A DNA stretch of 64,000 nucleotides, taken from the NCBI RefSeq assembly GCF_009601765.2, contig NZ_CP045699.1:2418001-2482000 (forward strand), in the 5' to 3' direction. Below are positions 19,258-32,737 of this stretch, one piece after another. Below the pieces are notes generated by a model. The model did no database searches and was not told the DNA's origin. It saw nothing but the letters and a program-made list of their open reading frames with translations. The DNA comes from Vibrio algicola. Its GTDB lineage: Bacteria > Pseudomonadota > Gammaproteobacteria > Enterobacterales > Vibrionaceae. The position numbers were made by a program, and so were the translations under genes. How positions within the stretch are numbered: position 1 is the first letter of the stretch; every line of letters starts with the position of its first letter.

Positions 19258-20148
19258 ATGAACATAAAAAGTCTCAATTTATTTGTTCATTTATGCAGCA
19301 GTCAGAGTTTTAGTAAAACAGCAGCCGCAATGCATATAAGTCCATCGGCATTAAGTCGACAGATACAAAAGCTAGAAGACGAGGTTGGTCAGCGATTGTT
19401 AACTCGTGATAATCGAAGTGTCGAGCTTACTAATGCAGGAAAACGCTTGTTACCTGTCGCGACCAATATCACTGGAGACTGGGGACAGTTTTGTCATGCT
19501 ATGCAAGGTAAAGAACAGACCTTAAGCGGAGAAATTCGATTATTTTGTTCCGTCACCGCCAGCTTTAGCCATTTACCTGAACTATTAAGTGATTTTCGCT
19601 TAGCTTATCCAAATATTGAACTCAAATTATCCACTGGCGATCCCGCTCAAGCGATAAACAAGTTAATGACCGATGAAGCTGATATCGTAATAAGTGCGAT
19701 GCCAACTCAACTCCCAGCGCGATTAGTTTTTGAGACCATAGGCGAAATACCGTTATCTGTGATCGCCCCAACGAATCTCAGTAGTTTCAGCCATGAACTG
19801 CAAAAGGAACAACCCAATTGGGATCAAATACCTTTTATTATTCCAGCTGCTGGCACGGCAAGAGATCGCAGTAACACTTGGTTTAAAGACATGAAAATTA
19901 AACCTAATATTTATGCTCAAGTATCAGGCCATGAGGGGGTCTTAAGTATGGTTGCATTAGGTTTAGGGGTTGGAATTACACCTGATGTCGTGATTAATAA
20001 TAGCCCGGTAAAAGATAAAATTCAGCGCCTAAAAGTGGCATCAATTAAACCTTTTAAATTAGGGATATGCTGCCAAAAATCGCAATTAGACAACCCATTA
20101 ATCAATGCATTATGGCAAGTTTCACAAAATAAATTTATCAAAACATAA
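19258..20148 (+). CDS. ilvY: LysR-family regulator IlvY
   Basis: A 296-aa LysR protein with an N-terminal winged helix-turn-helix (FSKTAAAMHISPSALSRQIQ at about 19-38) and a periplasmic-binding-like effector domain. The segment FCSVTASFSHLPELLSDF and the GHEGVLSMVALGLGVGITPD stretch match IlvY rather than other LysR proteins. It is divergent from ilvC with a 139-bp shared control region, so it is expected to activate ilvC in response to acetolactate or acetohydroxybutyrate and repress itself. Confidence 0.92.
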   Translation: MNIKSLNLFVHLCSSQSFSKTAAAMHISPSALSRQIQKLEDEVGQRLLTRDNRSVELTNAGKRLLPVATNITGDWGQFCHAMQGKEQTLSGEIRLFCSVTASFSHLPELLSDFRLAYPNIELKLSTGDPAQAINKLMTDEADIVISAMPTQLPARLVFETIGEIPLSVIAPTNLSSFSHELQKEQPNWDQIPFIIPAAGTARDRSNTWFKDMKIKPNIYAQVSGHEGVLSMVALGLGVGITPDVVINNSPVKDKIQRLKVASIKPFKLGICCQKSQLDNPLINALWQVSQNKFIKT

Positions 20149-20180
20149 CGTTACGTATTTTCATAGTATACAGATACGGA

Positions 20181-20208
20181 AAAGGCCTCCCACGAATGGG
20201 AGGCCTTA
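20181..20208. terminator. Bidirectional terminator, ilvY end and rRNA operon 1 end
   Basis: Stem AAGGCCTCCC/GGGAGGCCTT with a 6-nt loop, with A-rich and T/A-rich flanks. It lies between the ilvY stop and the 3' end of the distal 5S gene, serving both strands. Confidence 0.8.
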
Positions 20209-20214
20209 AAATAT

Positions 20215-20334
20215 AAGCCTAGCGATGTCCTACTCTCACATGGGGAAACCCCACACTACCATCGGCGCTATTGCGTTTCACTTCTGAGTTCGGCATGGAA
20301 TCAGGTGGGTCCACAATGCTATGGTCGCTAAACA
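20215..20334 (-). rRNA. 5S rRNA, distal extra copy of operon 1
   Basis: A 120-nt 5S gene (minus strand) with the conserved CCATGCCGAACTCAGAAGTG core. It lies after tRNA-Thr, like rrfF after thrV in E. coli rrnD. Against the other two 5S genes here, helix I has G6-C changed to A6-U on both sides (TTAGCGA with TCGCTAGG instead of TTGGCGA with TCGCCAGG), plus C3 to U3 opposite G. The pairing is kept, so the copy looks functional. Confidence 0.93.
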
Positions 20335-20371
20335 AAATCTGTACGACTAATTTGATAATGTCGTTTAATAC

Positions 20372-20447
20372 TGGTGCTGATACCCAGACTCGAACTGGGG
20401 ACCTCACCCTTACCAAGGGTGCGCTCTACCGGGCTGAGCTATATCAG
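20372..20447 (-). tRNA. tRNA-Thr(GGT)
   Basis: A 76-nt minus-strand cloverleaf GCTGATATAGCTCAG with encoded CCA. The anticodon loop TTGGTAA gives GGT. It is placed between two 5S genes at the distal end of rRNA operon 1, as thrV is in E. coli rrnD. Confidence 0.96.
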
Positions 20448-20464
20448 CATTTTATTCTAATCAT

Positions 20465-20492
20465 AAAAAGCCCGTTTAAAACGGGCTTTTTA
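20465..20492 (-). terminator. Terminator-like hairpin between the two 5S genes of operon 1
   Basis: A perfect stem AAAAAGCCCGTTT/AAACGGGCTTTTT with a 2-nt centre and T runs on both strands. It lies between the proximal 5S gene and tRNA-Thr, so it would cut tRNA-Thr and the distal 5S off from the main transcript unless antitermination carries through. Confidence 0.75.
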
Positions 20493-20552
20493 TTTTATCT
20501 TTAGATTTTTAATAAAAACTTAAAGATAACCTCTTTTTAAAGAGGAAAATCA

Positions 20553-20672
20553 AAGCCTGGCGATGTCCTACTCTCACATGGGGAAACCCCACACTACCAT
20601 CGGCGCTATTGCGTTTCACTTCTGAGTTCGGCATGGAATCAGGTGGGTCCACAATGCTATGGTCGCCAAGCA
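20553..20672 (-). rRNA. rrf: 5S rRNA, operon 1 proximal copy
   Basis: A 120-nt 5S gene downstream of 23S on the minus strand, running TGCTTGGCGACC to GCCAGGCTT. It is identical over its length to the operon 2 copy at 40448-40567 as far as read. Confidence 0.96.
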
Positions 20673-20802
20673 TATTCTTTGTTAAGACGATTTCGTCTTA
20701 ACTAATTCGGAAAGCTGCTTTGCTAATTCGTTCTCACACAAATTCAAGTATCTATCTGTATCTTCTATTAAATCCAACAACAAAACCCTTTAGGTGTTGT
20801 AT

Positions 20803-23686
<2,884 letters not shown>

Positions 23687-23995
23687 ATACAACCCAAAAG
23701 GGTCTTATGTATGTTCAACTAAATAAGGTTTAGTTTTTTGTTTATTCAAGAGGGTAATCTTGAATAAACGATTTGCCGGACTCAATAGAACAAACCATAA
23801 ATGGTTTGTAGAATACAAGACACTTGAATGTGTGTTGTTACTCATCACTTGCAAGCAAGTAATAAGATTTGAGAACTTTTATTTTGAACAAATAACCTTG
23901 GTTATTTATTCAGTCAGCTTTCCAAATTGTTAAAGAGCAAGTTATATCTTTCGATGTAACCATTTTTAAATACTCTCAAGGAGAATACTTAAAGA
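23687..23995 (-). promoter_or_regulatory. Spacer before 23S in operon 1, with boxA
   Basis: About 309 bp between tRNA-Ala and 23S. It holds a boxA antitermination element (TTGCTCTTTAACAATTT on the minus strand, 23924-23940) and the 5' side of the 23S processing stalk near 23686. The matching stretch of operon 2 differs by only a base or so. Confidence 0.75.
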
Positions 23996-24071
23996 TGGTG
24001 GAGCTATGCGGGATCGAACCGCAGACCTCCTGCGTGCAAGGCAGGCGCTCTCCCAGCTGAGCTATAGCCCC
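23996..24071 (-). tRNA. tRNA-Ala(TGC)
   Basis: A 76-nt minus-strand cloverleaf GGGGCTATAGCTCAG with encoded CCA. The loop CTTGCAC gives TGC. It is in the 16S-23S spacer of operon 1. Confidence 0.97.
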
Positions 24072-24111
24072 ATCGTTTCTTAATGTTGACCAATTCTCTC
24101 TGGAGGAAAAT

Positions 24112-24188
24112 TGGTGGGTCTGAGTGGACTTGAACCACCGACCTCCCGCTTATCAGGCGAGCGCTCTAACCAGCTGAGCTACAGACCC
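24112..24188 (-). tRNA. tRNA-Ile(GAT)
   Basis: A 77-nt minus-strand cloverleaf GGGTCTGTAGCTCAG with encoded CCA. The loop CTGATAA gives GAT. It is in the 16S-23S spacer of operon 1, before tRNA-Ala. Confidence 0.97.
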
Positions 24189-24258
24189 AACATTAAAACT
24201 CTTAACTTTTCTAAACCTAATCAATCTGTGTGGGTACTCATCAAAAATAACCTTTTCG

Positions 24259-25801
<1,543 letters not shown>

Positions 25802-26346
25802 AAGATTTTGATTCCCTTAATTAAAAGGGAGTGACTCAACGAATACTGACTTCAAAACTAATCTTTATCCGAAGATAAAGTGTAATTTTAAAGCTATTAC
25901 CATTCCAACAGAATGGTAATGAATTGACTGTGCCGAACAATAAATTGTTCAATTTGGTCACTCAGTTCATTGAAATCATTTTTGCTTCGCCTCTTCGTTA
26001 AAAAAGACGAGCTTTATTGATTATCATCAACGAGTGCCCACACAGATTGATAGGTTTAAATTGTTAAAGAGCAACTGTTCGTGCGACTTGCGTCTCGTTG
26101 AACAGGGCGGCCATTTTAACGATTTGATTGAGCGTGTCAAACACTTTCTGCAATCTTTTTTCGTTAACCTTTTTGAGAAGGTTATGACCTCTAACTCGTT
26201 GCGGCCGTTAGGCTCTGTGCTCCGTGTCAGTGAGGTCGCATTATAGAGATCACCGTCACATTGGCAAGGCCTATTTTGCATTTTTATTGTTTTTTTTACT
26301 GTTCGAATAAAAAAGGAACGAAAAAGTGGAAAACTGGTGCTTTTCT
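25802..26346 (-). promoter_or_regulatory. rRNA operon 1 promoter and leader (P1, P2, boxA)
   Basis: On the minus strand, P1 has TTGCCA (26262-26267), 16 bp, TATAAT (26240-26245) and the GC-rich start GCGACC, with an A/T-rich upstream stretch fit for an UP element. P2 has TTGACA (26135-26140), 16 bp, TAAAAT (26113-26118) and GGCCGCC. A boxA (TTGCTCTTTAACAATTT) is at 26058-26074. A leader hairpin at 25896-25920 co-varies with the operon 2 leader. Confidence 0.85.
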
Positions 26347-26868
26347 CTACTTTTGTTTAATCTGGAGAGCAAACTCAGTGACTTTTTCCCAATTGGTATA
26401 CTCAACTTCTTTACTGGTATCAGTCTCACCACCAGTCATCGTCATAATAAGACGGATCATTACTCGGTCTAACCAACGATAACGAGGATAATAAAGCGCA
26501 CCAGCAAACACACCAATCAATTTTGGTTGCCAGGTAGATTTAACTAAAAACTTTTGGATATAACTACTTCCTTTAGGCGTGTCCTTTCCTTCTTTACGAG
26601 CGGTTAAGTTGACGCCATAAAAAAAAGACTCCATCGCTTGAAGCTGTTGCTCATTCTTATTGATAAAGCTATATAGCTTTTTATTGAAGTGCCCATAGCG
26701 AATAGAAGCACCTATAATCACTTTTTCATACTGCGTCAAATCGACATCATCCGCTTCTATAAGGTTCAATAACTGGCAATTTTCTACACCAATCTGATTA
26801 GCAATATGGTTGGCAATTTTATGGGTTTGACCATCTGTGGTTGAATATAATATGAGATATTTTTTCAC
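26347..26868 (-). CDS. hemG: Flavodoxin-type protoporphyrinogen IX dehydrogenase HemG
   Basis: A 173-aa flavodoxin-like enzyme that oxidises protoporphyrinogen IX to protoporphyrin IX, passing electrons to the quinone pool. FMN loop: LYSTTDGQTHKIANHIA. The family insert and the C-terminal TGGETDTSKEVEYTNWEKV fit HemG. The chosen start is a GTG at 26868 (VKKYLILYST), preceded by GGAAGAG; upstream in-frame ATGs would overlap trkH and add unrelated sequence. It follows trkH by 5 bp, the trkH-hemG order of E. coli, next to an rRNA operon. Confidence 0.92.
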   Translation of the reverse strand: MKKYLILYSTTDGQTHKIANHIANQIGVENCQLLNLIEADDVDLTQYEKVIIGASIRYGHFNKKLYSFINKNEQQLQAMESFFYGVNLTARKEGKDTPKGSSYIQKFLVKSTWQPKLIGVFAGALYYPRYRWLDRVMIRLIMTMTGGETDTSKEVEYTNWEKVTEFALQIKQK

Positions 26869-26873
26869 AACAA

Positions 26874-28337
26874 CTAACTCTTCCAAAATGTAGGGGTAAA
26901 TAAAATAAGTAAAGTAAATACTTCGAGACGACCAAACAGCATAGAAATAATCAAAACCCACTTAGCACTGTCATTAACATTAGCAAAGTGAACCGCGACC
27001 TCTCCCAAGCCTGGTCCAAGGTTATTAAGTGTGGCGGCGACTGCAGAAAATGCACTTAGCTCGTCCATACCTGAAGCAATCAAACCCAACATACACAAAA
27101 CAAAAACCAGCGCATAAGCTGAGAAAAACCCCCAAACAGCATCAACCACTCGTTGAGACAATACCTTACCGCCAATCTTAATGGGGTATACCGCTCTAGG
27201 GTGAACTAAGCGTTTTAACTCTCGCCCTCCTTGCAGGGTGAGTAATAACACTCGAATCACCTTTAACCCCCCGCCAGTAGAACCCGCACATCCACCGATA
27301 AATGAAGAGAACAATAACAGCACAGGTAAAAATAGTGGCCACTGAGAAAAACCTGTTGTGGTAAAACCTGCAGTAGTGGATATCGATACCGTTTGAAACA
27401 GTACTTGGTCAAACGTTTCAAATGTTGTTAACTCTGTCTGATGCACTAGCAGAATAACAAAGCATAATAAAAACAATAAGAATTGGATCACGATAAAGGC
27501 ACGAAACTCAGGATCGCGCCAATAATATTTAGGGTGAACACCACCGGAAGAAAAGGCCGCAAAGTGAAGAGAGAAATTACACGCCGAAATCAACAAGAAT
27601 ATTACCGTGATCATATTGATCACCGGGCTGTTGAAATAACCCATACTAGCATCGTGAGTAGAGAAACCACCGATCGCAATAGTCGAGAAGCTATGACATA
27701 TCGCATCAAACAAACTCATACCGGCTAACCAAAACGCAGCCGCACAGGCAACCGTTAAGCTTAGATAGATATACCATAAGACTTTTGCTGTCTCCGCGAT
27801 ACGAGGTGTCATTTTGTTATCTTTTACCGGGCCTGGAATTTCAGCGCGATAAAGCTGCATACCACCGATACCTAAGATAGGTAAAATAGCGACGGCTAGT
27901 ACAATGATACCCATCCCACCAAACCATTGTAAAAATTGGCGGTAAAACAAAATAGCTTTTGGCAGTTCATCTAAGCCAACTAACACCGTCGCGCCAGTTG
28001 TGGTTAGAGCAGAAAACGATTCAAAAAAAGCATCTGTAATAGAAACATTGGGATTATTAGATAATAAAAACGGTAATGAGCCCGCACTGCCGATAACCAC
28101 CCAGAATAACACCACGATCAAAAAACCATCGCGAGACTTCAGTTCTTTCTTTTGATCTCGGTTGAGCAACCAACACAAGCCACCACAGATTAACAAGACA
28201 AAAAAAGTGGTAATGAAAGGCACACCAGCACCATCGCGATACAACAAAGCCACCAGCGCAGGGGCCAACATTGATAAGCTAAATAAGGCCAATAATAAGC
28301 CGATGATGCGAATGATTGATCGAAACTGCATAGTCAA
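26874..28337 (-). CDS. trkH: Trk potassium uptake channel subunit TrkH (copy 1)
   Basis: A 487-aa inner-membrane K+ channel subunit with four P-loop segments: SALTTTGATVLVGL, STIAIGGFSTHD, STTAGFTTTGF and NNLGPGLG. These provide the selectivity filter. It needs the cytosolic regulator TrkA (encoded at 58612-59988). It is translationally close to hemG (5-bp gap), as in E. coli. A second, diverged trkH follows trkA at 60007-61452. Confidence 0.95.
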   Translation of the reverse strand: MTMQFRSIIRIIGLLLALFSLSMLAPALVALLYRDGAGVPFITTFFVLLICGGLCWLLNRDQKKELKSRDGFLIVVLFWVVIGSAGSLPFLLSNNPNVSITDAFFESFSALTTTGATVLVGLDELPKAILFYRQFLQWFGGMGIIVLAVAILPILGIGGMQLYRAEIPGPVKDNKMTPRIAETAKVLWYIYLSLTVACAAAFWLAGMSLFDAICHSFSTIAIGGFSTHDASMGYFNSPVINMITVIFLLISACNFSLHFAAFSSGGVHPKYYWRDPEFRAFIVIQFLLFLLCFVILLVHQTELTTFETFDQVLFQTVSISTTAGFTTTGFSQWPLFLPVLLLFSSFIGGCAGSTGGGLKVIRVLLLTLQGGRELKRLVHPRAVYPIKIGGKVLSQRVVDAVWGFFSAYALVFVLCMLGLIASGMDELSAFSAVAATLNNLGPGLGEVAVHFANVNDSAKWVLIISMLFGRLEVFTLLILFTPTFWKS

Positions 28338-28384
28338 TAATGAAGACGAGCTTCAAAGTTCCTTTTAAATAAAAACAGCTTCTA

Positions 28385-29002
28385 TCATTGAAGCTCACTA
28401 ATACGCACTCTGGCGCTCGATTTATTAATTAAAGCCTGTGTAAATACCGCGCACTCTCTTATATCTACCTCAACCACTAATAGAATATGAGAGCCAAAGT
28501 TTGCCTCTATTTGTGATGCTTGAAATTGTGCCATCACCGATTGCACCAACGGCATTAAAGCGTAGTCTAACTCTAGCTGTACTTGAGTTGTGATTTTTTT
28601 TTCAATTGTTTGAAGTTGCTTGAGTGCTTGTTGAACTCCACCACCATACGCCTTGACCAAGCCACCAGTTCCAAGTTTGATTCCACCAGAGTAACGAGTC
28701 ACTACCGCCGTTAGTTCACCAACACCAGAACCCGATAACTGCGCTAAGATAGGTTTACCTGCCGTACCCGATGGCTCGCCATCATCGCTAAAGCCCCATA
28801 GCAAGGAATCTTCTGGCCTCCCCGCGACAAATCCCCAACAATTATGCCTCGCACTGGCATGTTGGCTTTTTACTTGCTCGATAAAGTTTTTCGCCATCTC
28901 AACACTTGGGGTATGCGCCAAATGTGTAATAAATACACTTTTCTTAATTTCTTCTTCAAATTCAGTGCTAGCAATCGGGATCAAATAAGGTTGGTCATTC
29001 AT
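28385..29002 (-). CDS. yigZ: YigZ/IMPACT family protein
   Basis: A 205-aa protein of the IMPACT family. The N-terminal domain contains EEIKKSVFITHLAHT, FSDDGEPSGTAGKP and TRYSGGIKLGTGGLVKAYGGG; a small C-terminal domain follows. Its exact biochemical role is unsettled; relatives influence translation or bind nucleic acid. The frame extends to 29041, but the family start is MNDQPYLIPIAS at 29002. It lies between trkH and the divergent fadB, as in E. coli. Confidence 0.88.
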   Translation of the reverse strand: MNDQPYLIPIASTEFEEEIKKSVFITHLAHTPSVEMAKNFIEQVKSQHASARHNCWGFVAGRPEDSLLWGFSDDGEPSGTAGKPILAQLSGSGVGELTAVVTRYSGGIKLGTGGLVKAYGGGVQQALKQLQTIEKKITTQVQLELDYALMPLVQSVMAQFQASQIEANFGSHILLVVEVDIRECAVFTQALINKSSARVRISELQ

Positions 29003-29145
29003 AAGCGTTAACAATAAAAAACAATCGTTCGAGTTTAGCATAAATCAACAAGTTAACTGGTGGTTAAATGACCGAGCCCACAAAAGTTAAACAATTGTTT
29101 GAAAAATGTATTGCAGTTAACATTTGACCGATCAACACTAAAAGG

Positions 29146-29162
29146 ACCTGGTCAAACCAGAT
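29146..29162. promoter_or_regulatory. FadR operator upstream of fadBA
   Basis: ACCTGGTCAAACCAGAT matches the FadR consensus (A-CTGGTC-GACCAG-T) at all fixed positions but one (A for G at position 10). It lies 80 bp before fadB, where FadR represses beta-oxidation genes when fatty acids are absent. Confidence 0.8.
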
Positions 29163-29241
29163 AATAACTATAATGAATTTGCGATGGTCAATACGTAATA
29201 AGATCTATCCGCAATACCTTTGTTCGTCATGGAGATAAACA

Positions 29242-31407
29242 ATGATTTACCAAGACTCATCCCTATACGTGAAGGAATTACAAGACGGCATTGCTCAACT
29301 AACGTTTAATGCTGAATCGTCTGTAAATACCCTCAACACCAAAACGCTTAGTGCTTTTGACAGCGCGCTCGATGCGATTAAATCTCACAATGGTATTCAA
29401 GGCTTAATTATTTCATCTGAAAAAGATGCCTTTATTGTGGGCGCTGATATCAAAGAGTTCTTAGGATTATTTGCCAAGCCGACCGAAGAGCTCGATCACT
29501 GGGTCAAATATGCCAACGATATTTTTTGTAAATTAGAAGATCTGCCTTTCCCGACGCTTTCTGTTATTCGCGGTTTTGCTTTAGGTGGCGGGTGCGAGTT
29601 GATTCTATCTACCGATCTGCGAATTGGTGATGCCACCGCAGTGATAGGATTACCGGAAACCAAATTGGGCATTATTCCTGGTTTTGGTGGCACCGTGCGT
29701 ATGCCGCGTATTCTTGGCGCCGATAATGCAATGGAGCTTATTGCCACCGCCAAGCAACTGCGCGCCGATGAAGCGATTAAAATTGGTTTACTCGATGCCA
29801 TTGTAGAAACCGATGCCCTGCAAGCTTCTGCCATCAGTACTATCAAACAAGCACAACAAGGCCAAATTGATTGGCAAGCTCGTCGTAGCCAAAAAACAGC
29901 GCCACTATCACTCAGTAAAATTGAATCCTTGATGAGTTTCACCATGGCAAAAGGGATGATCTCTCAAAAATCCCTGCCTCATTATCCAGCGCCGATAGCC
30001 TCAGTTAAAGCAATTGAAGAAGCCTCAACATCTCACCGTGATGCTGCACTTGATATTGAACGTAAATACTTTATCAAAATGGCTCAAACCGAAGTGGCAC
30101 AATCTTTAATTGGTTTGTTTTTAAATGACCAATACATCAAAGGACTTGCTAAAAAAGCAGCGAAGGCCGCACCAAAAACCGAACGCGCAGCGGTATTAGG
30201 CGCAGGGATCATGGGTGGCGGCATTGCTTATCAATCAGCATCGAAAGGTGTTCCGGTATTAATGAAAGATATTGCCCAGCCATCGCTTGATCTAGGCATG
30301 ACCGAAGCATCTAAATTACTGAATAAGCAATTAGAGCGAGGTCGTATTGATGGCTTTAAGTTGTCAAAAGTACTTGGTTCTATTACCCCAAGCCTTCACT
30401 ACGCAGGAATTGAACAAGCCGATATTATCGTTGAAGCCGTGGTGGAAAACCCAAAAGTCAAAGCCGCAGTATTGGCCGAAGTTGAAGTGCATGCAGCCGA
30501 AGGCACGGTATTAGCATCAAATACTTCAACCATTCCAATTAACTTACTGGCTAAATCAGTCAAGCACCCAGAAAATTTCTGTGGTATGCACTTTTTTAAC
30601 CCAGTACATCGCATGCCGCTAGTAGAAATTATTCGCGGTGAACAGACTTCGGATGAAACCATTAATCGTGTGGTCGCATACGCAGCGCAAATGGGTAAGT
30701 CGCCAATCGTAGTCAATGATTGCCCTGGCTTCTTCGTCAACCGTGTTCTGTTCCCTTATTTTGGTGGCTTTAGTTTATTGCTGCGCGATGGTGCTGATTT
30801 CACTCAAATTGATAAAGTGATGGAGCGTAAGTTTGGTTGGCCAATGGGGCCTGCATATCTACTTGATGTGGTCGGGCTTGATACTGCTCATCATGCACAA
30901 GATGTAATGGCGCAAGGTTTCCCTGAGCGTATGGGTAAAAACGGCCCAGATGCCATTGGTGCTTTATATGATGCTAATAAATTTGGCCAGAAGAATGGCA
31001 GTGGCTTTTATGCTTACTCCCTCGACCGTAAAGGCAAACCAAGCAAAAAATTTGATAACGAAGTACTCGCACTCTTTGCTGATATTGCTGCTGAAAGTAA
31101 AGACTTCTCAGATGAAGAAATCATTAACCGCACCATGATCCCTATGATTAATGAAGTGGTTCTCTGTCTACAAGAAGGCATTATTGCGACGCCACAAGAA
31201 GCGGATATGGCACTGGTTTATGGACTGGGCTTCCCTCCATTCCGTGGCGGTGTTTTCCGTTACCTAGACAGTATTGGCATTCAAACTTATATCCAAGCTG
31301 CCGCTCAATACCAAGAGCTAAGCCCTATGTATCAGGTCCCTCAGCTATTAATTGATATGGCACAGAAAAATGAGACTTTCTACTCAAGCCAACAGGCTGC
31401 GGTATAA
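29242..31407 (+). CDS. fadB: Fatty acid oxidation complex alpha subunit FadB
   Basis: A 721-aa multifunctional enzyme. The N-terminal enoyl-CoA hydratase part has GADIKEF (67-73) and [10 protein letters not shown] (111-120). The central NAD-binding 3-hydroxyacyl-CoA dehydrogenase part has [14 protein letters not shown] (about 318-331) and [19 protein letters not shown]. It performs hydration and dehydrogenation steps of beta-oxidation in a complex with FadA, encoded 37 bp downstream. A GGAG ribosome site precedes the ATG. Confidence 0.97.
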   Translation: MIYQDSSLYVKELQDGIAQLTFNAESSVNTLNTKTLSAFDSALDAIKSHNGIQGLIISSEKDAFIVGADIKEFLGLFAKPTEELDHWVKYANDIFCKLEDLPFPTLSVIRGFALGGGCELILSTDLRIGDATAVIGLPETKLGIIPGFGGTVRMPRILGADNAMELIATAKQLRADEAIKIGLLDAIVETDALQASAISTIKQAQQGQIDWQARRSQKTAPLSLSKIESLMSFTMAKGMISQKSLPHYPAPIASVKAIEEASTSHRDAALDIERKYFIKMAQTEVAQSLIGLFLNDQYIKGLAKKAAKAAPKTERAAVLGAGIMGGGIAYQSASKGVPVLMKDIAQPSLDLGMTEASKLLNKQLERGRIDGFKLSKVLGSITPSLHYAGIEQADIIVEAVVENPKVKAAVLAEVEVHAAEGTVLASNTSTIPINLLAKSVKHPENFCGMHFFNPVHRMPLVEIIRGEQTSDETINRVVAYAAQMGKSPIVVNDCPGFFVNRVLFPYFGGFSLLLRDGADFTQIDKVMERKFGWPMGPAYLLDVVGLDTAHHAQDVMAQGFPERMGKNGPDAIGALYDANKFGQKNGSGFYAYSLDRKGKPSKKFDNEVLALFADIAAESKDFSDEEIINRTMIPMINEVVLCLQEGIIATPQEADMALVYGLGFPPFRGGVFRYLDSIGIQTYIQAAAQYQELSPMYQVPQLLIDMAQKNETFYSSQQAAV

Positions 31408-31420
31408 CGATTTTGGATAA

Positions 31421-32611
<1,191 letters not shown>

Positions 32612-32656
32612 ACGCCAGAAAAATACGCTTAGCTCTATATTGTTGCTGAATACAAC

Positions 32657-32710
32657 AAAAAAAGGCTTCTGATACCTTTCAGATTAAAAGAAAGTATCAG
32701 AAGCCTTTTT
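32657..32710. terminator. Bidirectional terminator between fadA and cyaA
   Basis: A long stem AAAAGGCTTCTGATACCTTTC pairing (one mismatch) with GAAAGTATCAGAAGCCTTTT, loop AGATTAAAA, with A and T runs outside. It serves the convergent fadA and cyaA transcripts. Confidence 0.85.
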
Positions 32711-32737
32711 ATTACTTATCAATATCGGAATCGAAAA

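Noticed and set aside
26027-26281. 84-codon ORF in the rRNA operon 1 leader
   Set aside because: It covers the P1/P2 promoters and boxA; the corresponding operon 2 sequence does not keep the frame over its length.
29496-29945. 149-codon minus-strand ORF inside fadB
   Set aside because: It is antisense to the strongly conserved enoyl-CoA hydratase domain and is a shadow frame.
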